Assembly: GCA_022823105.1 (NCBI GenBank)
Contig: JAJDXU010000363.1
Location: forward strand, 1-24,171
DNA from: Dehalococcoidia bacterium
GTDB taxonomy: Bacteria; Chloroflexota; Dehalococcoidia; Lucifugimonadales; UBA3495
Length of the DNA stretch: 24,171 nucleotides
Reading direction: 5' to 3'
Below the pieces are notes generated by a model, which worked only from the letters and a program-made list of their open reading frames with translations, was not told the origin of the DNA and ran no database searches. This document shows, piece by piece, positions 1-6,162 of the stretch. The first letter of the stretch is position 1. Each line of letters opens with the position of its first letter. Position numbers and translations under genes: made by a program.

Positions 1-196
1 TGGTGATCTCGCCGGTGACCATGACCAGGTTCTTGCCGGCCACGGTTTCGCAGGCGACGCGGCTCATGGGGTCAACGCTGAAGGCGGCGTCCAGCACGGC
101 GTCGGAGATCTGGTCGCATACCTTGTCGGGGTGCCCTTCGGTGACCGACTCGGAAGTGAGCAGGTACTTGGGCGAAGTCATGAATCGGATTGGCAT
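1..196 (-). CDS. metK: S-adenosylmethionine synthetase, N-terminal part (runs off the window edge)
   Basis: MetK makes S-adenosylmethionine from methionine and ATP in the cytoplasm. Only the first 65 residues lie in the window. They include LLTSESVTEGHPDKVCDQIS, the conserved MetK N-terminus, whose His and Asp belong to the ATP/metal site, followed by a conserved GKNLVMVTGEIT stretch. The start at 196 (MPIRF) is chosen because AGGAGG lies at 207-212, ten bases upstream; the second in-frame Met at 181 has no ribosome binding site at usable distance. The gene follows ahcY by 83 bases, so it is probably the last or a late gene of the rhodanese-ahcY-metK transcript. Family assignment is secure, but the catalytic C-terminal part cannot be checked here. 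Confidence 0.95.
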   Translation of the reverse strand, partial: MPIRFMTSPKYLLTSESVTEGHPDKVCDQISDAVLDAAFSVDPMSRVACETVAGKNLVMVTGEIT

Positions 197-234
197 TGGG
201 TGGTTTCCTCCTGGTGAAACTTTACTGGCAATGC

Positions 235-258
235 AGGGGCGAATGATTATTCGCCCCT
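235..258. repeat. Perfect inverted repeat between ahcY and metK
   Basis: Ten-base arms AGGGGCGAAT and ATTCGCCCCT are separated by the four bases gatt. The element fills most of the non-coding space between ahcY and metK. It has no T-run on the metK side, so it does not look like an intrinsic terminator. Its form resembles the short GGGGCGAAT palindromes dispersed between genes in many bacteria; that likeness is from memory. It could act as a processing or partial-termination hairpin. Confidence 0.6.
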
Positions 259-279
259 ACGATGATCGCATTGGGCGGA

Positions 280-1551
280 TCAGGTGCCTTCTTCCCAGCT
301 CTCGTTGTACGCGGTCTGTTCGGCGGTGAGGGTATCGATGTTGATGCCCATGGTTTCGAGCTTGAGGCGGCCCACCTCGGCGTCGATTTCGCGGGGAACC
401 ACGTGGACGCCGTTGGACAACTGCTTGTAGCTCTTGACCAGGTATTCGGCGCTCAGGGCCTGGTTGGCGAAGCTCATGTCCATCACCGCGGAGGGATGGC
501 CCTCGGCAGCGGCCAGGTTGATCAGGCGACCTTCACCCAGCAGGTACAGGTGGCGTCCGTCCGTGGTCTCGTATTCCTCGACGAAGGGACGCACTTCCCG
601 GTGGCTCACCGACATGGCTTCCAGCGCCGGAATGTCGATCTCGACGTTGAAGTGGCCGCTGTTGGAGATGATCGCGCCGTCGGGCATCACTTCCAGGTGC
701 TGCTTGCCGATCACGTGCCAGCCGCCGGACACGGTGATGAATACCTCGCCCACCCTGGCGGCCTCTACGCCGGGCATAACCTGGAACCCGTCCATCACGG
801 CTTCCAGCGCGCGGACCGGATTGACCTCGGTCACGATGACGTGCGCGCCCATGCCGCGGGCCCGGGACGCTACGCCGCGGCCGCACCAGCCGTAGCCTCC
901 GACGACAACGCGCCGGCCGGCCCACAGGATGTTGGTGGCCCGGGTGATGCCGTCCAGCGTGCTCTGGCCGGTCCCGTAGCGGTTGTCAAAGAAGTGCTTG
1001 GTCTCGGCCTCGTTGACGGCGATGATGGGGTATTTCAACTGGCCGTCGGCGGCCATGGCGGTCAGACGCACCACGCCGGTGGTGGTCTCCTCGGTGCCGG
1101 CGATGACGTTGGACAGCAGATCGCTGCGCTCCTTGTGCAGGATGCCCACCAGGTCGGCGCCGTCGTCCATGGTGACATTCGGCGCGTGGTCGAGCACGGC
1201 GTTGATGTGCTGGTAGTACGTCTCGTTGTCCTCGCCCTTGATGGCGTAGGTGGGGATGCCATATTCCTGCACCAGCGCGGCCGCGGTCTCGTCCTGGGTG
1301 CTCAGCGGGTTGCTGGCGCAGATCACCAGGTCGGCGCCGCCGGCCTTCAGGGCGATGGCCAGGTTGGCGGTTTCGGTGGTCACGTGCAGGCAGGCTGCCA
1401 TCTTGACGCCGGCCAGCGGCTGTTCCCTCTGGAACCGCTCGGTAATCATGTTGACGACGGGCATTTCACGGCCGGCCCAGCGGATGCGGTCAACGCCCGC
1501 CGCGGCCAGGGAAAGGTCCTTCACGTCGCCTTTGGTTTTTTGAACAGTCAA
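280..1551 (-). CDS. ahcY: Adenosylhomocysteinase (S-adenosylhomocysteine hydrolase)
   Basis: AhcY splits S-adenosylhomocysteine, the by-product of SAM-dependent methylation, into homocysteine and adenosine, using tightly bound NAD. The protein has 423 residues, normal for the bacterial/archaeal form. The signature CASNPLSTQDE lies near residues 78-88, EETTTGV near 154-160 in the substrate site, and the NAD-binding glycine motif GGYGWCGRG at 218-226. The C-terminal HPSAVMDMSFANQ block closes the active site in this family. The start is taken as TTG at 1551 because AGAGG lies nine bases upstream and the protein then begins just before the conserved DVKDLSLA block; the frame stays open further upstream but reads as shadow of the rhodanese. 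It lies between rhodanese and metK, consistent with one methyl-cycle transcript. Function is secure; the TTG start is likely. Confidence 0.95.
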   Translation of the reverse strand: MTVQKTKGDVKDLSLAAAGVDRIRWAGREMPVVNMITERFQREQPLAGVKMAACLHVTTETANLAIALKAGGADLVICASNPLSTQDETAAALVQEYGIPTYAIKGEDNETYYQHINAVLDHAPNVTMDDGADLVGILHKERSDLLSNVIAGTEETTTGVVRLTAMAADGQLKYPIIAVNEAETKHFFDNRYGTGQSTLDGITRATNILWAGRRVVVGGYGWCGRGVASRARGMGAHVIVTEVNPVRALEAVMDGFQVMPGVEAARVGEVFITVSGGWHVIGKQHLEVMPDGAIISNSGHFNVEIDIPALEAMSVSHREVRPFVEEYETTDGRHLYLLGEGRLINLAAAEGHPSAVMDMSFANQALSAEYLVKSYKQLSNGVHVVPREIDAEVGRLKLETMGINIDTLTAEQTAYNESWEEGT

Positions 1552-1579
1552 ATCGTTGTACCTCTCGTTTTTGGATTTC

Positions 1580-1693
1580 TCAGTGCGCCACTCGGGACAG
1601 GGCCAGGATCTCAAGCACGCGCTCGAGATATGAGCCCCGGTTGGCCTTGCCCGTGAAGATGGCGCTCTTGAAGTGTTTCGGGAATTTCGCCAG
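1580..1693 (-). other. Coding-like stretch directly in frame after the rhodanese stop codon
   Basis: After the TAA at 1694-1696 the rhodanese frame stays open for 37 codons and ends at a TGA at 1580-1582. The 37 residues (beginning LAKFPKHFKSAIF, then TGKANRGSYLERVLEILAL) look like ordinary protein. By hand count 31 of 37 third positions are G or C, as in neighbouring genes. No ATG, TTG or near-start GTG with a ribosome binding site opens it. It may be a C-terminal part of the rhodanese cut off by a recent stop, a readthrough product, a sequencing error, or chance. I do not recognise the segment. Confidence 0.4.
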
Positions 1694-2053
1694 TTACGGG
1701 TCGTTGCCGTAGGACGTGGGGTTGCCGGCGGCGATCCACGACGGCGTGCCGTCATCGATGTTGAAGAGCAGTTCCGAATCGATGCCCAGGGCGGATGCGT
1801 ACTCGCACGCGACCCCGCTGCGAACGCCGGCGGCGCAGATGAAAAGCAGCTTCTTGCCGTCGGGAAGTTCGTCCACGCGGTCCATGAATTCATCGACGTT
1901 GATGTGGATCGCGCCGGACGCATGGCCGGTCACCCATTCGTCATCGCGACGAACGTCGACGACGACGGTGTTGTCGGGGTCGGCGTTGAGCATCTGGAGC
2001 GCTTCGGGAGAATCGACGCGGTAGTAGGGTTCCCCCGGATTCTGTCGTGGCAT
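1694..2053 (-). CDS. Single-domain rhodanese-like sulfurtransferase
   Basis: Rhodaneses carry sulfane sulfur as a persulfide on one cysteine and pass it to acceptors. This 119-residue protein is a single domain: VVVDVRRDDEWVTGHASGAIHI is the standard N-terminal block, and the active loop CAAGVRSG starts with the presumed catalytic Cys73. The start at 2053 has AAGGAGG seven bases upstream, among the best ribosome binding sites in the window; a longer in-frame start upstream lacks one. It precedes ahcY and metK, so it may serve sulfur transfer in the methionine cycle. Alternatively it could supply sulfur to the MoeB-like E1 at 23014-23862, which has no rhodanese domain of its own. The specific acceptor cannot be told from sequence. 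Confidence 0.88.
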   Translation of the reverse strand: MPRQNPGEPYYRVDSPEALQMLNADPDNTVVVDVRRDDEWVTGHASGAIHINVDEFMDRVDELPDGKKLLFICAAGVRSGVACEYASALGIDSELLFNIDDGTPSWIAAGNPTSYGNDP

Positions 2054-2084
2054 TCGGTTACCTCCTTGATTTTCACATCGATGC

Positions 2085-2102
2085 ACAGGATGAACAGGAT
2101 GA
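2085..2102. repeat. Tandem 9-base repeat in the rhodanese leader
   Basis: The 9-mer ACAGGATGA occurs twice head to tail, next to a CATCGATG palindrome at 2077-2084. It lies in the transcribed leader of the rhodanese. It resembles short intergenic sequences reading TTCATCCTG repeatedly that I recall from other environmental bacteria. No function is evident. Confidence 0.4.
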
Positions 2103-2127
2103 AATGATTTATAGGGTCGATCCCGAA

Positions 2128-2156
2128 ATCCTATATATCTTGTTCGTCCATGTAAA
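2128..2156 (-). promoter_or_regulatory. Sigma70-type promoter for rhodanese-ahcY-metK
   Basis: On the minus strand TTTACA (2151-2156; 5 of 6 to consensus) and TAGGAT (2128-2133; 4 of 6) are 17 bases apart. It sits in the AT-rich gap downstream of mtnP, about 75 bases before the rhodanese start. It would give rhodanese, ahcY and metK transcription independent of the riboswitch-controlled mtnA promoter. Confidence 0.5.
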
Positions 2157-2173
2157 TTAAATCGTGCGTCAGT

Positions 2174-3061
2174 TCAGTTTGGCGGTGGGTCAAGGTGTTT
2201 GCCGGCGATGGGATAGAGCCGCCTGCGCACCTCGGCAGGTATCATCGCGCGATCGGTGATGATGGAATTGGCCAGGGCCGTCTGACACTCGCAGGCGCCC
2301 AGTTCCGCCAGCATCGGCATGATGTGGCGCAGGATGATCCGGCTGTTGGCCACGTTCGCAATCAGGTTTTCAACGACCATGTCCACCGTCACGGCGTCGT
2401 GGTCAGGGTGCCAGCAGTCGTAGTCCGTGACCCAAGCCATGGTTGCGTAGCAGATCTCGGCTTCGCGGGCCAGCTTGGCCTCTGGCAGCGCGGTCATGCC
2501 GATCAGGTCGCCCCCCCAGGAGCGGTACATTTCGGATTCGGCCTTGGTGGAGAACGCGGGCCCTTCCATCACCACCAGCGTCGCGCCGTGGTGGGTGGGA
2601 ATCCCCTGGCCCCGGGCGCCCTCGGCCAGGACCTTGCTCATCACGGGGCAGAACGGGTCCGCGAAAGAAATGTGAGCGACGACACCATCCTCGAAGAAAG
2701 TGCTGGGACGCCAGGAGCGGGTCCGGTCAATCAACTGGTCGGGCACCACCATGTGCTGCGGCTCCATCGGAGCCTGGAGGCTGCCCACGGCGCTCACCGA
2801 CACGACGCGTTTCACTCCCAGCGTCTTCAGCGCGTAGATGTTGGCGCGGAACGGAAGCTCCGTCGGGCTGACGCGGTGACCCCGCCCGTGCCTGGGCAGG
2901 AACGCCACCGGCACGCCCAGCAGTTCGCCAACGGTGATGAGGTCGCTGGGCTTGCCGTAGGGGGTGTCGATATCGACCACGGCGGTTTCCTCGAAACCCT
3001 GGATTTCGTAGAGTCCGCTGCCGCCGATGATGGCGATTTCAGCCTGGGGATGGTTGGGCAT
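2174..3061 (-). CDS. mtnP: S-methyl-5'-thioadenosine phosphorylase
   Basis: MtnP cleaves methylthioadenosine, the by-product of polyamine and related SAM-consuming reactions, with phosphate to adenine and 5-methylthioribose-1-phosphate. The 295-residue protein shows the family blocks in order: GGSGLY (13-18) and RHGRGH (57-62) for phosphate and ribose, SVSAVGSL (about 88-95), MEGPAFSTKAES, and MTALPEAKLARE followed by TDYDCW. The Asp residues of TDYDCW are typical of 6-aminopurine specificity, as opposed to Asn in purine nucleoside phosphorylases. AAGGA lies seven bases before the ATG. It is 28 bases downstream of the arylsulfotransferase-like gene and in the same transcript as mtnA, whose substrate it makes. 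A broader purine specificity cannot be excluded. Confidence 0.93.
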   Translation of the reverse strand: MPNHPQAEIAIIGGSGLYEIQGFEETAVVDIDTPYGKPSDLITVGELLGVPVAFLPRHGRGHRVSPTELPFRANIYALKTLGVKRVVSVSAVGSLQAPMEPQHMVVPDQLIDRTRSWRPSTFFEDGVVAHISFADPFCPVMSKVLAEGARGQGIPTHHGATLVVMEGPAFSTKAESEMYRSWGGDLIGMTALPEAKLAREAEICYATMAWVTDYDCWHPDHDAVTVDMVVENLIANVANSRIILRHIMPMLAELGACECQTALANSIITDRAMIPAEVRRRLYPIAGKHLDPPPN

Positions 3062-3089
3062 TGGGAGTTCCTTGGTTGGTTCGGATGGT

Positions 3090-4208
3090 TCAGCGCAAGT
3101 TGGGGATCTGCTCGGGCAGATAGTGGGTGGAGCGGAAGACGCTGTTCACCACATAGCCCTGCTCGTTGGGGGCGAAGAGCGGATTGATGTATTCCCATAC
3201 CACTTCGCCGTCGGGCGTGACCTGGAAGATGCGCCCGAAGTGTCCCTCCGTGATCAGGGTATTACCGTTGGGCAGGCGCCTCGCGCCGGAGATGTAGGCG
3301 CTGAAGAAGTTGAACGGCGGGTTATCGCGGTACTCCCACACGATTTCGTTGGTCGACGTATTAACCTCTATAACCCGGGACGCTGGCAGCGGGCTGTGGC
3401 GGCTGTGAGAGCCGTTGTCGTAGATGAGGACGTTGCCGTTATCCAGCATAGATGGATCGTGCTGCTGCGCCAGCACGTCGTCGCCGATCTGCCACTCGAT
3501 GTTGCCGCTGGCCTTGTCGATAATGCCGACGGTGGAGATGTTGCGGAAGCTGAACATCACCCGTTCCCCTGATGTGACACTGACGGGCAAAGGAACGATG
3601 GTGTTGCCGTGGCTCCACTCGTCTCGCAGATCGTTGAAGGTGATGACGTGGCGGTCGGGGTCCAGGTGCTCGGCGGCGTGCCATTCCCAGATGCGGTTGC
3701 CGTCGGCGTCCACCTCCACCAGCACGTCGGCGTACATGCCATCGGCGTCGGTGCCGGGCTGGCCGCCGCTGATTTCAGCGGCCTGCGCGTCGTCCATCCG
3801 CTCGACGGTCATGTACAGGCAGCCGCCGGATTCGGTGCGGCGCGCGTCGTGGTGATGGTAGGGGTCGCGGTGTTCCCACAGGATGTTGCCGTCCCAGTCG
3901 GCCTCCATCATGACGCCGCCCTTGAACCGCTTCATGGCCTCGAAAAGGTCCCAGCCCGCGTCATCGCGAACCTTGCCGCCGTAGAACAGGTTGCCGTTGG
4001 GCAGCAGGTAGCCGTACAGCCCGGGCGGGTAGGGCATGTTCCACTGGTGGGCAACCTCGCCGTTGGCGTCCAGCAGGTAAACTTCGCCGCTGCCGGACAG
4101 TGGGGCGTACAGGGTGTAGCCGGGACTCGCCTTGGCCGGATCGTGGGCCGTCAGCCCGGTGCGGGCGATGCGGCGGCGAGTCTGGGATTGAATTTCGGGT
4201 GTACTCAT
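3090..4208 (-). CDS. Arylsulfotransferase (ASST)-like six-bladed propeller protein
   Basis: The 372-residue protein has about six repeats of the form DGxxxWEY (for example NGEVAHQW, DGNILWEH, DGNRIWEW, SGNIEWQI, TNEIVWEY, DGEVVWEY), each followed by an LPNGNxL-type strand. This is the pattern of the arylsulfotransferase/PQQ-like propeller families. Candidate active-site histidines are in WSHGNT and QQHDPSMLDNGN. Classical ASSTs act in the periplasm and carry a signal peptide; none is seen here, so this one is probably cytoplasmic. Six bases separate it from mtnA upstream and 28 from mtnP downstream, so it sits inside the methylthioadenosine salvage transcript under the SAM riboswitch. No role in that pathway is known to me. 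Fold assignment is good; sulfotransferase activity is unproven. Confidence 0.72.
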   Translation of the reverse strand: MSTPEIQSQTRRRIARTGLTAHDPAKASPGYTLYAPLSGSGEVYLLDANGEVAHQWNMPYPPGLYGYLLPNGNLFYGGKVRDDAGWDLFEAMKRFKGGVMMEADWDGNILWEHRDPYHHHDARRTESGGCLYMTVERMDDAQAAEISGGQPGTDADGMYADVLVEVDADGNRIWEWHAAEHLDPDRHVITFNDLRDEWSHGNTIVPLPVSVTSGERVMFSFRNISTVGIIDKASGNIEWQIGDDVLAQQHDPSMLDNGNVLIYDNGSHSRHSPLPASRVIEVNTSTNEIVWEYRDNPPFNFFSAYISGARRLPNGNTLITEGHFGRIFQVTPDGEVVWEYINPLFAPNEQGYVVNSVFRSTHYLPEQIPNLR

Positions 4209-4214
4209 ATCAAC

Positions 4215-5258
4215 TCAGGCGGCGTCAACCGCCATTCTCAGCGTTTCTGTGTAGGGCGGACGGCAAACCATCGTTTCCGTCACGATCCCGGCAATATAAC
4301 GGTGCGGCGTCACGTCGAAAGCGGGGTTGTAGGCCGGTGTTCCCTCCGGCGCGATGGGCACACCCCCGTATCCCGTCACCTCGTGCTCGGGCCGTTCCTC
4401 GATGGCGATGCGGTCGCCGTGCTCGATGGCAAGGTCAACGGTGCTGGTGGGCGCCGCGATGTAGAAGGGGATGCCGTTCTCGTGGGCGAGCACCGCCAGC
4501 GAGTACGTCCCGATCTTGTTGGCCGTGTCTCCGTTCGCAGCCACCCGGTCCGCTCCCGTGATAACGCACGAGACGTCGCCTCGCTGCATCAAAATCCCGG
4601 CGGCAGAGTCGGCGACCAGCGTGGCGGGAATGCCCAGTTGCTGGAACTCCCACGACGTGAGCCTCGCTCCCTGCAGCCACGGACGGGTCTCCGTGTTGAA
4701 CACGCGGAAGCGCCCGCCGGCTTCCCAGCCGGCCCGGATCACGCCCAGCGCCGTCCCATACGCCGACGTAGCCAGCGCGCCGGTATTGCAGTGGGTGAGA
4801 ACGCCCTGGCCGTCCGGCGGCATCAGCGTCCTGCCGTGCTCGCCGATGCGACGGTTGATGCTCTCGTCCTCTTCCTGGATCAACCGCGCCTCCGCCTCCA
4901 GGCGGGGCAGGATGCTCCCCGGATCCGGCTCAGCGTCCGCGACCCTCAGCATTCTTCTTACCGCCCACCCCAGGTTCACCGCGGTGGGCCGGGCCGCGGC
5001 GACATGCGCTCCGGCCTGTCGCAGCGCGCCGATGAAATGATCCCGCTCCCGCGACTGTAGCTCGGCTGCCGCCAGCACCATCGCGTAGGCGGCGGTAACG
5101 CCGATTGCCGGGGCGCCGCGGACTCGCATGTCGGTGATGGCTGCCGAAGCGGTCCGGTAGTCTGTGATGGTGACCGTCGTTTGCTCGTGGGGCAAAAGCG
5201 TCTGGTCAAGCAACTGGAGGCTGCTGCCGGTCCAGTTGATAGGTCGGATTTCACTCAT
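4215..5258 (-). CDS. mtnA: S-methyl-5-thioribose-1-phosphate isomerase
   Basis: MtnA converts the aldose 5-methylthioribose-1-phosphate, the MtnP product, to the ketose 5-methylthioribulose-1-phosphate. The 347-residue protein is full length. It has MRVRGAPAIG (44-53) in the sugar-phosphate site, LTHCNTGALAT with Cys157, and GADRVAANGDTANKIGT with Asp237. These correspond to the catalytic Cys160 and Asp240 of the Bacillus enzyme. The related eIF2B alpha-like family lacks this combination. It is the first gene behind the SAM-I riboswitch; the start at 5258 lies about 90 bases after the attenuator and has only a weak ribosome binding site. No mtnB, mtnK or later salvage gene follows, so the fate of the product is not visible here. 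Confidence 0.95.
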   Translation of the reverse strand: MSEIRPINWTGSSLQLLDQTLLPHEQTTVTITDYRTASAAITDMRVRGAPAIGVTAAYAMVLAAAELQSRERDHFIGALRQAGAHVAAARPTAVNLGWAVRRMLRVADAEPDPGSILPRLEAEARLIQEEDESINRRIGEHGRTLMPPDGQGVLTHCNTGALATSAYGTALGVIRAGWEAGGRFRVFNTETRPWLQGARLTSWEFQQLGIPATLVADSAAGILMQRGDVSCVITGADRVAANGDTANKIGTYSLAVLAHENGIPFYIAAPTSTVDLAIEHGDRIAIEERPEHEVTGYGGVPIAPEGTPAYNPAFDVTPHRYIAGIVTETMVCRPPYTETLRMAVDAA

Positions 5259-5348
5259 GGCACCAGTTACCCGGTGTGTTTGGGGGACACGCTGCGCAGT
5301 TTCGATGCTCGTAGCGAAGGAGGCGAAATCGTCGTGATCGACAGGGGC

Positions 5349-5381
5349 AAAAAAGAAGGGCCACCCACGCCGGGAGAGCCC
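5349..5381 (-). terminator. Attenuator terminator of the SAM riboswitch
   Basis: On the minus strand a GC-rich hairpin (5358-5381) with GGGC/GCCC at its base and CCC/GGG near the loop is followed at once by TTCTTTTTT (5349-5357). Its 5' arm contains TCTCCC (5372-5377), which can instead pair with GGGAGA (5393-5398). That segment overlaps the 3' strand of riboswitch helix P1. SAM binding holds P1 and so frees the terminator; without SAM the antiterminator can form. This is the standard OFF-switch arrangement of S-box leaders. Confidence 0.8.
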
Positions 5382-5396
5382 ATCAATACAGTTCTC

Positions 5397-5542
5397 CCCT
5401 CATCTTTCGTCATACCGCCACACCCACGCCGCAAACGCGGTGCGATGCGCGGGACGCCGGAATTAGCACCTGATCCCGCAGGGTGAGCAGGATTGGTTGC
5501 CAGGCTTCACAGGGCCGTTCCCTCCGCCTGTCTGGATAAGGG
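5397..5542 (-). promoter_or_regulatory. SAM-I (S-box) riboswitch aptamer
   Basis: The minus strand carries the S-box core in order: CTTATCCAGA, GGCGGAGGGAACGGCCC, TGTGAAGCCTGGCAACC, then AGGTGCTAATTCC. Helix P1 pairs CCCTTATC (5535-5542) with GATGAGGG (5397-5404), 8 pairs including one G-U. P3 is a 7-pair stem (ATCCTGC with GCGGGAT, one G-U) directly before AGGTGCTAATTCC. P4 is unusually long and GC-rich, about 5405-5460. S-box RNAs bind S-adenosylmethionine and usually shut off methionine and SAM-salvage genes; this one stands before mtnA. The SAM-IV class shares part of the core, but the P1 ending in GAAAGATGAG favours SAM-I. Confidence 0.92.
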
Positions 5543-5576
5543 TTCCAGCAGCGTATCCGGTTGTTAATCGTTACCT

Positions 5577-5605
5577 AAACTACTTGCAATAACCGATTTT
5601 GTCAA
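5577..5605 (-). promoter_or_regulatory. Promoter of the riboswitch-mtnA transcript
   Basis: On the minus strand a perfect TTGACA (5600-5605) and TAGTTT (5577-5582; 3 of 6) are 17 bases apart. The predicted start near 5570 lies about 28 bases before the riboswitch P1 strand, as expected. The promoter is immediately downstream of the acetyltransferase stop codon. Confidence 0.65.
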
Positions 5606-5610
5606 GTTCA

Positions 5611-6162
5611 TTACGATTGTCGGGCAGGCGCCGGGGTCGATTCATCGGTCGCCGGCTGGAGGTCCTGGGCATACAGGTACAGCGTCAGGCTGGTATGGGG
5701 GAAGGCGTGTTCCTCCACCTGTCGGTAACCCCGGCGGCGCAGGAAGGCGATCGCTCCCGGCATGTGGTTATAAGTCCACGCGATGGTCCGCAGGTAGCCA
5801 TAGTCGCGGCAGAATGCCTCCGCATGATCCAGCAGTTGGGAGGCGATGCCCAGGCGTCGTGCGTCGCGCAGCACCGCCAGGCGTCGAATCTCCGCCTCTT
5901 CGCCGTCGCGCTGGTACGCCCCGATGCAGCCCACCGTCTCGCCATCCTGCACCGCCACCCAGAAGTTGCTGCCGGGATGCTGCAGGTAGCTGCGCTCAAT
6001 ATCGGCCAGATCCCGGGCCAGCGCCCCTATCACGTATTCGTTGTAATCCTGGCGATCCTCGTCGGAATGCAGGTAGCTCTGGACAAAGTCGTCCTGCGCG
6101 TGGCTGAAAATTTCGCGGACGGCCTCGTAGTCCCTGGAACGGTACAGGCGTATATCGATCAT
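5611..6162 (-). CDS. GNAT-family N-acetyltransferase
   Basis: The 183-residue protein has the GNAT fold, which moves an acetyl group from acetyl-CoA to an amine. The central block IRRLAVLRDARRLGIASQLLDHAEAF contains the acetyl-CoA loop R-R-L-G-I-A; FWVAVQDGETVGCIG is the preceding beta hairpin, and GAIAFLRRRGYRQVEEHAF is the usual motif B ending. The substrate is not predictable. Residues after about 165 are a Pro/Thr/Ala-rich tail. The ATG at 6162 overlaps the ychF stop by one base (TGATG), so the two genes are translationally coupled. It is the last gene before the mtnA promoter. Confidence 0.85.
   Translation of the reverse strand: MIDIRLYRSRDYEAVREIFSHAQDDFVQSYLHSDEDRQDYNEYVIGALARDLADIERSYLQHPGSNFWVAVQDGETVGCIGAYQRDGEEAEIRRLAVLRDARRLGIASQLLDHAEAFCRDYGYLRTIAWTYNHMPGAIAFLRRRGYRQVEEHAFPHTSLTLYLYAQDLQPATDESTPAPARQS

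Noticed and set aside
262..1656. Long plus-strand open frame of 464 codons opposite ahcY
   Set aside because: It is the antisense of a clear ahcY, has Gly/Val/His-rich shadow composition, and lacks a ribosome binding site.
280..1923. AhcY extended upstream to 547 residues
   Set aside because: The extra N-terminal part overlaps the rhodanese in another frame and is Ser/Arg/Thr shadow sequence. TTG at 1551 with AGAGG fits family length.
3609..5060. Plus-strand open frame of 483 codons opposite mtnA and the ASST-like gene
   Set aside because: It crosses two well-supported minus-strand genes and resembles no protein family; GC-rich DNA makes such frames common.
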